Shown here: positions 22,901 to 34,239 of the stretch, piece by piece
Layout: the number at the start of each line of letters is the position of its first letter
Position numbering within the stretch: the first letter of the stretch is position 1
NCBI RefSeq assembly: GCF_021018805.1
Contig: NC_086259.1
Location: 1-64,000, forward strand
Source: Prinia subflava
Lineage: Eukaryota; Chordata; Aves; Passeriformes; Cisticolidae
DNA length: 64,000 nt
Direction: 5' to 3'
Notes under the pieces: generated by a model
The model's database searches: none
What the model was told of the DNA's origin: nothing
Seen by the model: the letters and a program-made list of their open reading frames with translations, nothing else
Program-made: the position numbers and the translations under genes

Positions 22901-24212
22901 TTCCCTGCCCTTCCCTGCCCTACCCTGCCCTTAAATGCATTGCCATGCAATGCAGTGCAATGCAATCCAATGCAATCCAATGCAATCCAATCCAACGCTT
23001 GCCCTTCCCTGCCCTTCCATTCCCTTCCCTGCCCTACCCTGCGTTGCCTTCCCCGTACCTTCAATGAAATGCAATGCAATGCAATCCAATGCAATCCACT
23101 GCAATCCACTGCAATCCAATGAAATCCAATGCAATGCAATGCAATCCAATGCAATCCAATGCAATCCAATGCAATCCAATGCAATCCAATGCAATCCAAT
23201 GCAATCCAATGCAATCCAACGCAATCCAATCCAATCCATTGCAATTCAATGCATACCAATGCAATGCAATCCAATGCTTGCCCTTCCCTTCCCTTCCCTT
23301 CCTTCCCTTCCCTTCCCTTCCTCCTTCCCTTCCCTTCCCTTCCCTTCCCTTCCCTTCCCTTCCCTTCCCTTCCCTTCCCTTCCCTTCCCTTCCCTTCCCT
23401 TCCCTTCCCTTCCCTTCCCTTCCCCTTCCCTTCCCTTCCCTTCCCTTCCCTTCCCTTCCCTTCCCTGCCCTTCCCTTCCCTTCCCTGCCCTTCCCTGCCC
23501 TACCCTGCCCTTAAATGCACTGCCATGCAATGCAGTGCAATGCAATCCAATGCAATCCAATGCAATCCAATCCAACGCTTGCCCTTCCCTGCCCTTCCAT
23601 TCCCTTCCCTGCCCTACCCTGCGTTGCCTTCCCCGTACCTTCAATGAAATGCAATGCAAGGCAATCCAATGCAATCCACTGCAATCCACTGCAATCTACT
23701 GCAATCCAATGAAATCCAATGCAATGCAATCCAATGCAATGCAATGCAATCCAATCCAATCCAATGCAATCCAATGCAATCCAATGCAATCCATTGCAAT
23801 TCAATGCATACCAATGCAATGCAATCCAATGCTTGCCCCTTCCCTTCCCTTCCCTTCCCTTCCCTTCCCTTCCCTTCCCTTCCCTTCCCTTCCCTTCCCT
23901 TCCCTTCCCTTCCTTCCCTTCCCTTCCCTTCCCTTCCCTTCCCTTCCCTTCCCTTCCCTTCCCTTCCCTTCCCTTCCCTTCCCTTCCCTTCCCTGCCCTT
24001 CCCTGCCCTGCCCTGCCCTGCCCTGCCCTGCCCTGCCCTGCCCTGCCCTGCCTTTAAATGAAATGCAATGCAATGCAGTGCAATGCAATACAATGCAATA
24101 CAATGCAATCCAATGCAATCCAATGCAATGCAATCCAATGCAATCCAATGCAATCCAATGCAATCCAATTCAATCCAATGCAATCCAATCCAATGCTTGC
24201 CCTTGCCCTATC
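19953..24212. repeat. Pentanucleotide satellite, right block
   Basis: The same five-base satellite resumes after ERV1, but here it is a tidy higher-order array. Seven units begin at TTAAATGCATTGCC (TTAAATGCACTGCC in the last): 20230, 20759, 21347, 21831, 22384, 22931 and 23511, with lengths 529, 588, 484, 553, 547, 580 and about 543. Each unit carries the same sequence of landmarks: TTGCCATGC, CAACGCTTG, CCCTGCGTTGCC, CCCCGTACC, CCACTGCAATCCACTG, CAACGCAATCC, a GCATACC word, GCTTG, then a CCCTT tract ending CCCTACCCTGCCC. Unit 3 lacks the CCACTG words. The final CAATG tract ends near 24205 at the junction with the 40-bp minisatellite. Confidence 0.95.
20230..20758. repeat. Representative right-block unit (529 bp)
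   Basis: This is the first complete unit of the right-hand higher-order array. Landmarks in order are TTAAATGCATTGCC, CAACGCTTGCCC near 20293, GCGTTGCCTTCCCC near 20340, paired CCACTG words near 20395, a run of ten-base CAATCCAATG words, CAACGCAATCC near 20525, GCATACCAATG near 20558, and the CCCTT tract from 20588. The other six units differ mainly in the number of CAATCCAATG words and the CCCTT tract length. Confidence 0.9.
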
Positions 24213-24850
24213 GTTGCTCTCCTTGTTACACCAGAGAGGTGGCAGCCCTACCTTTGCTCCCTTTGTGACACCACAGGTGAGGCAGCCTCAGGTTTTGTCT
24301 ATTTGTGACACCACAGAGGTGGCAGCCCTAGCTTTCTACCCTTTGTGACCTGAGAGATTTTGCAGCCCCAGCTTTGGTCTATTTGTGACACCCGAGAGCC
24401 GACAGCCACACATTTGCTGCCTTTGTTACACCACTGAGGTGGAAGACCCAGCCTCGCTCCCTTGGTGACACCACAGTGGTGGCAGCTCCATCTTTGGTCC
24501 CTTTGTGACACGACAGAGCTCCATGCCCCAGCTGTCAACCTTTCTTGACCTTACAGATTTGGCAGCCCCAGCTTTGGTCTATTTGTGACACCACAGTGGT
24601 GGCAGGCTCGGCATTTCTCCGTGTGTGACACTAGAGAGGTGGCAGCCCCTACTTTGCTCATTTGGTGACACCACAGAGGTGGCAGCCACATCATTAATCC
24701 CTTTGTGACATGACGGAGATGCATTCCCCAGCTTTCAACCCTTGGTGACACCACAGAGGTTGCAGTCCCAGCTTTGCTGCCTTTTTGACAGCACAGAGGA
24801 GCCGGCCCAGGCTTTCATCTCTTTGTGCCACAACAGAGAGGGCAGCCCCG
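24213..24850. repeat. 40-bp minisatellite array, segment 1
   Basis: Tandem units approximate TTTGCTCCCTTTGTGACACC followed by ACAGAGGTGGCAGCCCCAGC. Exact 40-base spacing is clearest at 34041/34081. Units here diverge from one another by perhaps 10-25%, with length variants. The array starts abruptly a few bases after the last CAATCCAATGC words of the pentamer satellite. Confidence 0.92.
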
Positions 24851-25330
24851 ACATTCCCTCCCACGACACTCCCCAAGGAAGCGTCCAGGGCTCTGTAAAT
24901 CAACACAACTGAGCCTTACCTGACTGGCTTCACCCTGGGCTCATCTGGATTCCTCTGCACTCTGCTCGGAGAAGGACCCTTTGGCCAGCTCCACTCTCTC
25001 ACACCCAAGTGTCACATCCAGTAACAGAGCTCTGCCAAGAGCTGACGCGGAAAATTCAAGAAAGGAAACACCCCAGCCCACCAAGAAACACACCACAAGA
25101 AACACCCAGCAGAGCTGCTCCCAGGCTCAGTAATTTCACCTGAAAACACACAGCAACTGAGAATGCAAGCAATCAGCGGTTATGAGGAACACGTGCAGCT
25201 AAAGGAGCTTGACCACAACCTTTTCTCTAAGAGAAAAGAGCCCTTTTGGCAGCCCTGTGAAAAAGGCCCCTTGGCAGGCAGCTGGAGAGCCCTTCAAAAG
25301 GGCTAGGCTCATTGACACTACAGCACTGGA
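24851..25330. repeat. About 480-bp spacer, copy A
   Basis: This non-40-bp sequence runs from ATTCCCTCC to the CTACAGCACTGG end. It recurs at 26371, 28170, 32670 and 34240 with nearly constant length (474-480 bp). Copies share CAACACAACTGAGCC, CTGGCTTCACCC, GGACCCTTTGGCC, GAGCTGACGCGG, AAAAGGCCCCTTGGCAGGC and GGCTAGGCTCATTGACAC. It has no clear coding capacity: reading frames differ between copies through small indels. I do not recognise its origin. Confidence 0.88.
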
Positions 25331-25855
25331 ATCCCCAGCAATCCTCCCATTTTGACACCGTAGTGGTGGCAGCCCCAGTTTTGCTGCCTTGGTGACACCT
25401 CACTGGTGGTAGCAACAGGTTTGCTTCTTTTGTGCCCTCACAGATTTAGCAGCCTCAGCGTTGGTCTATTAGTGACCTCAGAGAGGTGGCAGCCACAGCT
25501 TTGCTGCCTTGGTGACACCACAGAGGTGGCAGCCCTACCAATGCTCCCTTTGTGACACCACATAGGTGGCAACACCAGGTTTGCTCCCTTTTTGACACCA
25601 GAGAGGCGGTAGCTCCAGCATTGAACCGTTTGTGACCTGAGAGATGTTGCAGCCCCAGCTTTGGTCTATTTGTGACACCAGAGAGGTGGCAGCCCTACCT
25701 CTGATCCCTTTGTGACACCACAGAGGTGGCAGGCCTGGCTTTGGTCCCTTTGTGTCACCACAGAGGTGGCAGCCACATCATTAATCCCTTTGTGACATGA
25801 CAGAGATGCATTCCCCAGCTTTCAACCCTTGGTGACACCACAGAGGTTGCAGTCC
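25331..25855. repeat. 40-bp minisatellite array, segment 2
   Basis: Divergent 40-bp units lie between spacer A and the solo LTR at 25856. The last part (about 25760-25855) is a near-exact copy of 24673-24768, showing a tandem duplication with an 1087-bp step. Confidence 0.9.
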
Positions 25856-26280
25856 TATCGAGATTTCTCCCGATAACCCCGAGGGTCCAGCCAGCGGAGA
25901 AATGGCTTAATAAAATAGCGAGACGGCTTCCCAGGATATGCTTTGTAAAATAAAGTTTTAATAACAGGAAAAATAATAAACGTTACAAAATGAAAAGAGA
26001 TAAGCCGAGCACAGTGTACCAATCACAGCTACACAGGCTAAGGCACTCCCAAAAAGCCTCGTGTACCCTTATGCAGGCCCTTTAGTACTCGATGGTCTAG
26101 GTGGGCTTTTTTGGCTCTTGGCCCAATGAGATGGACACTAGACTTTGAGGTGCACTTCTACAGTCCTATCACTGTGTCTGTGTTGGGACTGAGCCAATTA
26201 CAGCGAGCAGGCTATAGAAAATTCTAGCTTCACTTCCTTATATGGAAACACCTGCTCGGGTACAGAAATGCACGACTACA
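25856..26280 (-). mobile_element. Solo LTR (425 bp) in the minisatellite
   Basis: The sequence is foreign to the array and flanked by CAGTCC on both sides (25850-25855 and 26281-26286), a 6-bp target duplication. The uninterrupted paralogous site survives at 24763-24768 within the duplicated segment, which fixes the insertion boundaries. On the minus strand it begins TGTAGTCGTGC and ends CTCGATA, again TG...TA. Orientation is tentative; it rests on the TG end and an ATTAAA-like signal. No internal retroviral sequence remains. Confidence 0.8.
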
Positions 26281-26370
26281 CAGTCCCAGCTTTGCTGCCT
26301 TTTTGACAGCACAGAGGAGCCGGCCCAGGCTTTCATCTCTTTGTGCCACAACAGAGAGGGCAGCCCCGAC
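26281..26370. repeat. 40-bp minisatellite array, segment 3
   Basis: A short stretch of 40-bp-derived units between the solo LTR and spacer copy B. It is near-identical to 24763-24851, the corresponding part of the 1087-bp duplication. Confidence 0.85.
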
Positions 26371-26848
26371 ATTCCCTCCCACGACACTCCCCAAGGAAGT
26401 GTCCAGGGCTCTGTAAATCAACACAACTGAGCCTTACCTGACTGGCTTCACCCTGGGCTCATCTGGATTCCTCTGCACTCTGCTCGGAGAAGGACCCTTT
26501 GGCCAGCTCCACTCTCCCACACCCAAGTGTCACATCCAGTAACAGAGCTCTGCCAAGAGCTGACGCGGAAAATTCAAGAAATGAAACACCAAAGCCCACC
26601 AAGAAACACACCACAAGAAACACCCAGCAGAGCTGCTCCCAACCTCACTACTTTCACCTGTACACACACAGCAACTGAGAATGCAAGCATTCAGCGTTTA
26701 TGAGGAACACATGCAGCTAAAGGAGCTTGACCACAACCTTTTCTCTAAGAGAAAAGAGCCCTTTTGGCAGCCCTGTGAGAAAGGCCCTTTGGCAGGCAGC
26801 TGGAGAGCCCTTGAAAAGGGCTAGGCTCATTGACACTACAGCACTGGA
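26371..26848. repeat. About 480-bp spacer, copy B
   Basis: Second copy of the spacer and the closest relative of copy A. Both carry ACACACCACAAGAAACACCC, whereas C and D have CACTCTTTCACC at that point. Copies A and B therefore arose from the local 1087-bp duplication. Confidence 0.88.
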
Positions 26849-28169
26849 ATCCCCACCATTCCTCCCATTTTGACACCGCAGTGGTAGCAGCCCCAGTTTT
26901 GCTGCCTTGGTGACACCACAGAGGTGGCAGCCATATCTTTGCTCCCTTTGTGACACCAGAGAGGTGGCAGCCACAGCTTTGCTCCCTTTGCGACACCAAA
27001 GAGGTGGCAGCCACAGCTTTCAACCCTTTGTGACCTGAGAGATTTTGCAGCCTCAGCTTTTGTCTATTTCTGACACCAGAAAGGTGGCAGCCACACCTTT
27101 GCTGCCTTGGTGACACCACAGAGGTGGCATCCCCAGCTTTGGTCTTTTTGTGACACTAGAGTTGTGGCAGCCACAGCTTTGCTGCCTTGGTGACAGCACA
27201 GAGGTTTCAGCCCTTTGATCCCTTTGTGACACCAGAGATGTGGCAGGCTCGGCTGTGGTCCCTTGGTGACACCACAGATATTGCAGCCCCCCATTTGCTC
27301 CCTTTGTGAAACCAGAGAGGTTGTGGCCCCAGCTTTCTACCTTTTGTGACCTGAGAGATTTTGCAGCCCCAGCTTTGGTCTATTTGTGACACCAGAGAGG
27401 TGGCAGCCCCAGCTTTGCTCCCTTTTTGACACCATGGAGCTGGCAGCCCCAGCTTTGCTGCCTTGGTGACACCACGGATGTGGCAGCCCCAACTTCGCTC
27501 CCTTGGTGACACCATAGTGGTGGCAGCCCCATCTTTGATTCCTCTCTGACACGATAGATCTCCATGTTCCAGCTTTCAACCTTTTTTGACTTCTCTGATT
27601 TGGCAGCCAGCTTCGGTCTAATTGTGGCAGCACAGATGTGGCAGTCCATGCTTTGCTCCCTTGGTGACATCATAGAGGTGGCAGACCCATCTTTGATCCC
27701 TTTGTGACACGACAGAGCTGCATTCCCAGCTTTTAACCCTTTGTGACACCACAGAGGTGGCAGTCCAGGCTTTGCACCCTTGGTGGTACCACAGTGGTGG
27801 CAGCCCCATCTTTCATCCATCTGTGACACGACAGAGCTCCATGCCCCAGCTTTCAACCTTTTTTGACCTCACAGATTTGGCAGCCCCAGCTTTGGTCTAT
27901 TTGTGACACCACAGAGGTGGCAGGCTCAGCATTTCTCCGTCTGTGACACTAGAGAGGTGGCAGCCCCAATTTTGCTCCCTTGGTGAAACCTCATAGATGG
28001 CAGCCCCAACTTTGATCCCTGTCTGACACGACAGAGCTGCACGCCCCGGCTTTCAACCCTTTGTGACACCAGAGAGGTGGCAGTCCCAGACTTGCTGTCT
28101 TTTTGACACCATAAAGAGCCAGACCAGGCTTTCATCTTTTTGTGCCACAACAGAGAGGGTAGCCCCGAT
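26849..28169. repeat. 40-bp minisatellite array, segment 4
   Basis: About 33 divergent 40-bp units. Some variant units carry GACACGACAGAGCTCCATGC or GATTTTGCAGCC in place of GAGGTGGCAGCC. Variant units recur in similar order at about 24330-24600 and 27340-27860, suggesting amplification of multi-unit blocks. Confidence 0.9.
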
Positions 28170-28648
28170 ATTCCCTCCCAGGATACTCCACAAAGAAGCT
28201 CCCAGGGCTCTGTAAAGTCAACACAACTGAGTCTTACCTGACTGGCTTCACCCTGGGCTCATCTGGATTCCTCTTCACTCTGCTCGGAGAAGGACCCTTT
28301 GGCCAGCTCCACTCTCCCACACCCAAGTGTCACATCCAGTAACAGAGCTCTGCCAAGAGCTGACGCGGAAAATTCAAGAAATGAAACACCAAAGCCCACC
28401 AAGAAACACACCACTCTTTCACCCAGCAGAGCTGCTCCCAACCTCAGTACTTTCACCTGCACACACACAGCACCCGAGAATGCAAGCAATCAGCGTTTCT
28501 GAGGAAAATGTGCAGCTTAAAGAGCTTGAGGACAGCCTTTTCTCAGGAAGAAAAGATCACTTTTCTCAGCCCAGTGAAAAAGGCCCCTTGGAAGGCAGCT
28601 GAAGAGCCCTTCAAAAGGACTAGGCTCATTGACACTACAGCACTGGAA
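28170..28648. repeat. About 480-bp spacer, copy C
   Basis: Third spacer copy. A plus-strand frame of about 90 codons is open across it (28327-28602). The corresponding frame is altered in copies A, B and E, so I do not call a gene. Confidence 0.86.
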
Positions 28649-31056
28649 ACACCACCTCCCTTTTTGAATCCATAGTGGTGGCAGCCCCAGCTTTGCTCTC
28701 TTTGTGACATCACAGATTTGGCAGCCCCATCTTTGCTCCCTTTGTGACACCACAGAAGAGGCCGTCCCAGCTTTACTCCCTTTGTGACACTACAGAAGTG
28801 GCAGCCCCTGCATTCCTCCATTTGTGACACTATAATTGTAGCAACCCCAGCTTTACTCTCTTGGTGAGCCCTCCAAGGTGACAGCCCCAGCTTTGCTCAC
28901 TTTGTGACACGACAGTGATGCATGCCCCAGATTTCAACTTTTTGGTACCTCATAGAGTTGGCATCCCCAGGTTTGCTCCCTTTGTGACACCACAGAGGTG
29001 GCAGCCGCAGCTTTGCAGCCTTTGTGACAGCAGAGACGTGGCAGCCCTTGAATACGTCCCTTTGTTAAACAATGATGGTGGCAGCCCCAGCTTTGCTCTT
29101 TTGTTGACGCCACAGAGGGGGCAGCCCTAGCTTTTATCCCTTTTTGACACGACAGTGGTGCATGCCCCAGCTTTCAAAACATTGTGACCTCACAGATTTG
29201 GCAGCCCCAGCGTTGCTCTATTTTTGACACTATAGAGGTGGCAGCAGCAGCTTTTATCCCTTTGTGATATGACAGTGATGCATGCCCGAGCTTTCAACCC
29301 TTTGTGACCTCACAGATTTAGCAGCCGCAGCTTTGCTGCCTTTGTAACACCATAGAGGTTGCAGAACCTGCATTCATCCCTTTGTGACACCATAGTCGTG
29401 GCAACCCCAGTTTTAATCCCTTGGTGACACCTCAGAGGCTACACCCCCAGGTTTGGTCCATTTATGACACCACAGATTGGGCAGCCCCAGCTTTGCTCCC
29501 TTGATAACACCACAGATTTCACAGCCTCAGCTTTGGTCTTTTTGTGACACCACAGAAGTGGCAACCCCAGCTTTGCTCCCTTGGTGACAACTCAGAGGTG
29601 GCAGCAACAGCTTTGCTCCCTTCGTGACACCACAGAGATGGTAGCCCCAGACTTGCTACCTTTGTGACACCACAGAGGTGGAATTCCCCGCTTTGATCTC
29701 TTTGTGACACCACAGAGGTGGCAGCCCCTGCATTCCTCCATTTTTGACACTATAGTTGTTACAGCTCCAGCTTTGCTCACTTGGTGAGACCTCAGAGGTC
29801 ACAGGCCTTGCTTTGTTCCGTTTATGAAACGACACTGGTACATGCTCCAGCTTTAAACCCTTTGTGACCTCACAGATTTGGCAGCACCAGCTTTGCTCCC
29901 TTTGTGACACCACAGATTTGACAGCCCCAGCATTGCTCCCTAGGGGACACCACAGAGGTGGCAGCCCCAGCTTTGCTCCCTTTGCGACACCACAGATTTG
30001 ACAGCCCCAGCATTGCTCCCTAGGGGACACCACAGAGGTGGCAGCCCCAGCTTTGCTCCCTTTGCGACACCACAGAGGTGTCAGCCACAGCTTTGCTTCC
30101 TTTGTGACACCACAGAGGTGGCAGCCCCAGCTTTGCAGCCTTTATGACACCAGAGAAGTGGCAGCCCTTGAATACGTTCCTTTGTTAAACAATGATGGTG
30201 GCAGATGTAGCTTTGCTCCCTTGGTGACGCCACAGAGGGGGCAGCCCTAGCTTTGATCCCTTTTTGACACGACAGCGGTGCATGCCCCAGCTGTCAAACC
30301 ATTCTGATTTCATAGATTTGGTAGCACCAGCGTTGCTTTATTTTTGACACCACAGAGGTGGCAGCACCAGCTTTGATCCCTTTGTGATACGACAGTGGAG
30401 CATGCCCGAGCTTTCATCCCTTTGTGACCTCACAGATTTGGCAGCACCAGCTTTGCTCCCTTTGTGACACCACAGATTTGACAGCCTCAGCTTTGCTCCC
30501 TTGGGGACACCACAGAGGTGGCAGCCCCAGCTGTGATCCCTGTGTGACCCCACAGATTTGGCAGACCCAGCTTTTCTTCCTTGGTGACACCACAGATGTG
30601 TCCGCCCTAGCTTTGCTCCCTTGGTGACAAGACAGTGGTGCATGCCACAGCTTTGAACCCTTTGTGACCTCACAGATTTGGCAGCCCCAGCTTTGCACCC
30701 TTTGTGACACCACAGATTTGACTGCGTCATCTTTGGTCTCTCTGTGCCACCACCGAGGTTGCAGGCCTGGCATTCCTTCCTTTTTGACACTATAGTTGTA
30801 GCAGACCCAGTTTTGCTCTCTTGGTGACACCTAAGAGGTGGCAGGCCCAGCTTTGATCTTTTTGTGATCTCCCAGACTTGACAGCTCCAGCTTTGCTCCC
30901 TTTGGTGCTACCACAGAAGTGGCAGCCCCAGCTTTGCTCCCTTTGCTGAGGTGACACCTCAGAGGTCAAAGCCCCAGCTTTGATCCATTTGTGAGACGAC
31001 AGTTGTGTAATACCCAGATTTCAACCGTTGTGACCTCACAGATTTGACAGCCCCTA
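28649..31056. repeat. 40-bp minisatellite array, segment 5
   Basis: The longest uninterrupted array, about 60 units. It includes local multi-unit duplications, for example the pair of 66-bp blocks at 29917-30060 (CAGATTTGACAGCCCCAGCA then CTAGGGGACACC, twice). It ends at CCCCTA (31051-31056), where a solo LTR is inserted. Confidence 0.9.
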
Positions 31057-31383
31057 TGTCACAGTGGACACGGGAAGAACTACACGAGGACACGCTGGTG
31101 AGCGAAGCAGGAAAAAAGGGACCAGTTTATTTACAAAACTCAGTTTTATACATTTCTTCTGGTGCTCGTGGATTGGAGGATGGAATTCCACCTCTCAATC
31201 CATGTTGGTTGAGCTAACTGTCAATCACATTTTTCTTCTTACTTAGAAATATGTAAACAATAAAAGACAGTTAGCAAAACATGGCCAGTGTTTATAGTAG
31301 AAAATGTGATAAGGTGAAATTTCTGACTCTAATATGAAGAATATAACAGAAAGCTTAAAAAAGTCTTCAAAACTAGGGTGACA
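31057..31383 (-). mobile_element. Solo LTR-like insertion (327 bp)
   Basis: The insertion starts TGTCAC and ends GTGACA, a perfect 6-bp terminal inverted repeat, with CCCCTA on each side (31051-31056 and 31384-31389). Removing it and one CCCCTA restores an ordinary 40-bp unit, which confirms the boundaries. On the minus strand an AATAAA (rc of 31125-31131) lies near the putative 3' end, so minus orientation is favoured. It is AT-rich with no coding sequence. A short non-autonomous LTR or other TSD-generating element cannot be told apart here. Confidence 0.75.
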
Positions 31384-32669
31384 CCCCTACATTGCTCTTT
31401 TTGTGACACCACAGAGATGCAAGCTCCAGCTTTCCTCCTTTGATGACACGACATAGGTGGCAGCCACGGCATTCCTCCCTTTGTGACAGCATAGTGGTGG
31501 ATGCCCCAGCATTGCACACTTGGTGACACCACAGAGGTGGCAACCCCACCTTTGCTCCCTTTGTGACACCACATAGGTGGCAGCCCCAGCTTTGCTCCCT
31601 TTGTGACAACACAGAGTTACAGCCACAGTTTTGCTCCCTTTGTGACACGACAGTGATGCATGCCCCAGCTTTCAACTTTTTGGTACCTCACAGATTTGGC
31701 AGCCCCAGGTTTGCTCCCTTTGTGACACCACAGAGGTGGCAGCCCCAGCTTTGCACCCTTTGTGACACCAGAGACGTGGCAGCCCTTGAATAAGTTCCTT
31801 TGTTACACCATGATGGTGGCAGCCCCAGCTTTGCTCCCTTGGTTACACCACAGAGGTGGCAGCCCCAGCTTTGCTCCCTTGGTGACACCACAGAGGGGGT
31901 AGCCTTGGTTTCAACCCTTTGTGCCACCAAAGAAGTGGTAGCCCCATGTTTAATCCCTTTTGTGATACGACAGTGATGCATGCCTCAGCTTTCAAACCTT
32001 TGTGATCTCACAGATTTTGGAGTCCCAGCTTTGGTCTATTTGTGACATCACAGAGGTGGCAGCCGCAGCTTTGATCCCTCTGTGACACGACAGTGGTGCA
32101 TGTCACAGCTTTCAAGCCTTTGTGACCTCACTGAGTTGGCAGCCGCAGCTTTGCACCCTTTGTGACACTACAGATTTGAAAGCCTCATCTTTGCTCTCTT
32201 TGTGACACCACCGAGGTGGCAGGCCCGGCATTTGAAACTTTTGTGACATCATGATTGTGGAAGCCCCAGCTTTGCTCCCTTGGTGACACCTTAGAGGTGG
32301 CAGCCCTTGCTTTGATTCCTTTGTGATACAACAGTGATGCATGAACCAGCTTTAAACACTTTGTGACCTCACAGATTTGACAGCCCCTGCTTTGCTCCCT
32401 TTGTGACACCACGGAGGTGGCAGGCCCAGGGTTCATCCCTTTGTGACACAACAGAGGTTGCAGCTACAGCTTTGATGCATTTGTGACCTTACAGATTTGG
32501 CATTCCCAGCTTTGCTCCTTTTGTGACTCCACAGAGGTGTCAGCCCCAGCTTTGCTCCCTTTGTGACACCACAGAGGTGGCAGCCACAGCTTTGCTGCCT
32601 TTGTGAAACCACAGAGGAGCCAGCCCCAGCTTTCATCCCTTTGTAACGCAACAGAGGGATAGCCACAAT
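31384..32669. repeat. 40-bp minisatellite array, segment 6
   Basis: About 32 units continue the array after the solo LTR. The unit type is the same, with GATGCATGCCCCAGC variants recurring roughly every several units. Confidence 0.9.
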
Positions 32670-33148
32670 ATTCCCTCCCTGAAGATTCCCTAAGGAAGGG
32701 TCCAGAGCTCTGTAATGTCAACACAACTGAGTCTTACCTGACTGGCTTCACCCTGGGCTCATAGGGATTCCACTGCACTCTACTCGGAGCAGGACCCTTT
32801 GGTCAGCTGCATTCTCCCACACCCAAGTGCCACATCCAGTAACAGAGCTCTGCCCAGAACTGATGCGGAAAATTCAAGAAATGAAACACCAAAGCTCACC
32901 AAGAAACACACCACTCTTTCACCAAGCAGAGCTGCTCCCAGGCTCAGTAATTTCACCTGCACACACACAGCACCTGAGAATGCAAGCAATCAGCATTTAT
33001 GAGGAACATGTGCAGCTAAAAGTTCTTGATGACAGCGTTTTCTCAAATAGAAAAGAGCACTTTTGGCAGCCCTGTGAAAAAGGCCCCTTGGCAGGCAACT
33101 GGAGAGCCCTTCAAAAGGGCTAGGCTCATTGACACTACAGCACTGGAA
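32670..33148. repeat. About 480-bp spacer, copy D
   Basis: Fourth spacer copy. Like copy C it has CACTCTTTCACC. Distinctive changes include CATAGGGATTCC in place of CATCTGGATTCC. Confidence 0.86.
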
Positions 33149-34239
33149 ACCCCACCATTCCTCCTTTTGTGACACCAAAGTGGAGGCAGCCCCAGTTTTG
33201 CTGCCTTGGTGACACCACAGATTTGGCAGCCCCATCTTTGCTCCCTTTGTGACTGCACAGTGGTGCATGCCCCAGCCTTCAACACTTTGTGATCTCACAG
33301 ATTTGGCAGCCCCAGCTTTGCTCCCTTGGTGACACCACAGAGATGGCAGCTCCAGCTTTGCTCCCTTGTGGATGCCACAGAGGTGGCAGCCCAAGCAGTG
33401 CCCCATTTGTGACACCATAGAGGTGGCAGCCCCAGTTTTTATCCCTTTTTGAAACCACCGAGTTGGCAGCCCCAGCTTTGCTCCCTTTGTGACACTACAG
33501 AGGTGGCAGCCCCAGATTTATACCCTTTGTGACCTCACAGATTCGGCAGCCCCAGCTTTGCACCTTTTGTGACACCACAGAGTTTGCAGACCCAGCTTTG
33601 ATCTCTTTGTGACATGACAGTGATGCATGCCCCAGCTTTCAACTCTTTGTGACCTCACATATTTGGCAGCCCCAGCTTTGCTCACTTTGCAACCCCACAG
33701 AGCTGGCAGCCACAGCTTTGCACCCTTTCTGACCTCAGAGATTTGGCAGTACCAGCCATGCTCTCTTTGTGATAGCACATAGGTAACAGTCCCAGGTTTG
33801 CTCCCTTTTTGACACCAGAAAGGTGGAAGCCCTAGGTTTGATCCCTTTGTGATACCACATAAGTAGCAGCCACAGGTTTGATTCCTTTGTTACACCAGAG
33901 ACATTTCAGCCACATGTTTGGCTCCCTTTGTGACACTACAGAGGTGACAAGCCCCAGCTTTGCTACCTTTGTGACACCACAGAGGTGGCAGCCACAGGTT
34001 TGGCTCCATTTGTATCATTACAGAGTTGGAAGCAGCAGCTTTGCTCCCTTTGTGACACCACAGAGGTGGCAGCCCCAGCTTTGCTCCCTTTGTGACACCA
34101 CAGAGGTGGCAGCCAGAGCTCTGATTACTTTGTGACACCACAGAGGTGGCAGCCAGAGCTCTGATTACTTTGTGACACAACAGAGGTGGACGCCCCAGCT
34201 TTGCTCTCTTTGTCACATCACAGAGGAAGCAGTCCCAAT
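33149..34239. repeat. 40-bp minisatellite array, segment 7
   Basis: About 27 units. It contains the cleanest 40-bp spacing in the window (34041, 34081) and a near-exact 48-bp duplication of GGCAGCCAGAGCTCTGATTA at 34106 and 34147. Confidence 0.9.

Noticed and set aside
1..24212. CRISPR array or telomere repeat
   Set aside because: There are no unique spacers between identical repeats, and no TTAGGG runs. The pentamers are unrelated to vertebrate telomere sequence.
28327..28602. Possible small gene in spacer copy C
   Set aside because: The same frame is disrupted by indels in copies A, B and E, and I recognise no domain.
26717..30830. Minus-strand frames resembling Cys-rich or zinc-finger proteins (CHLCGVTKG-type repeats)
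   Set aside because: A 40-bp unit is not a multiple of three, so the pattern is the same DNA unit read in rotating frames. Cys/His spacing does not fit a zinc finger and frames break at random.
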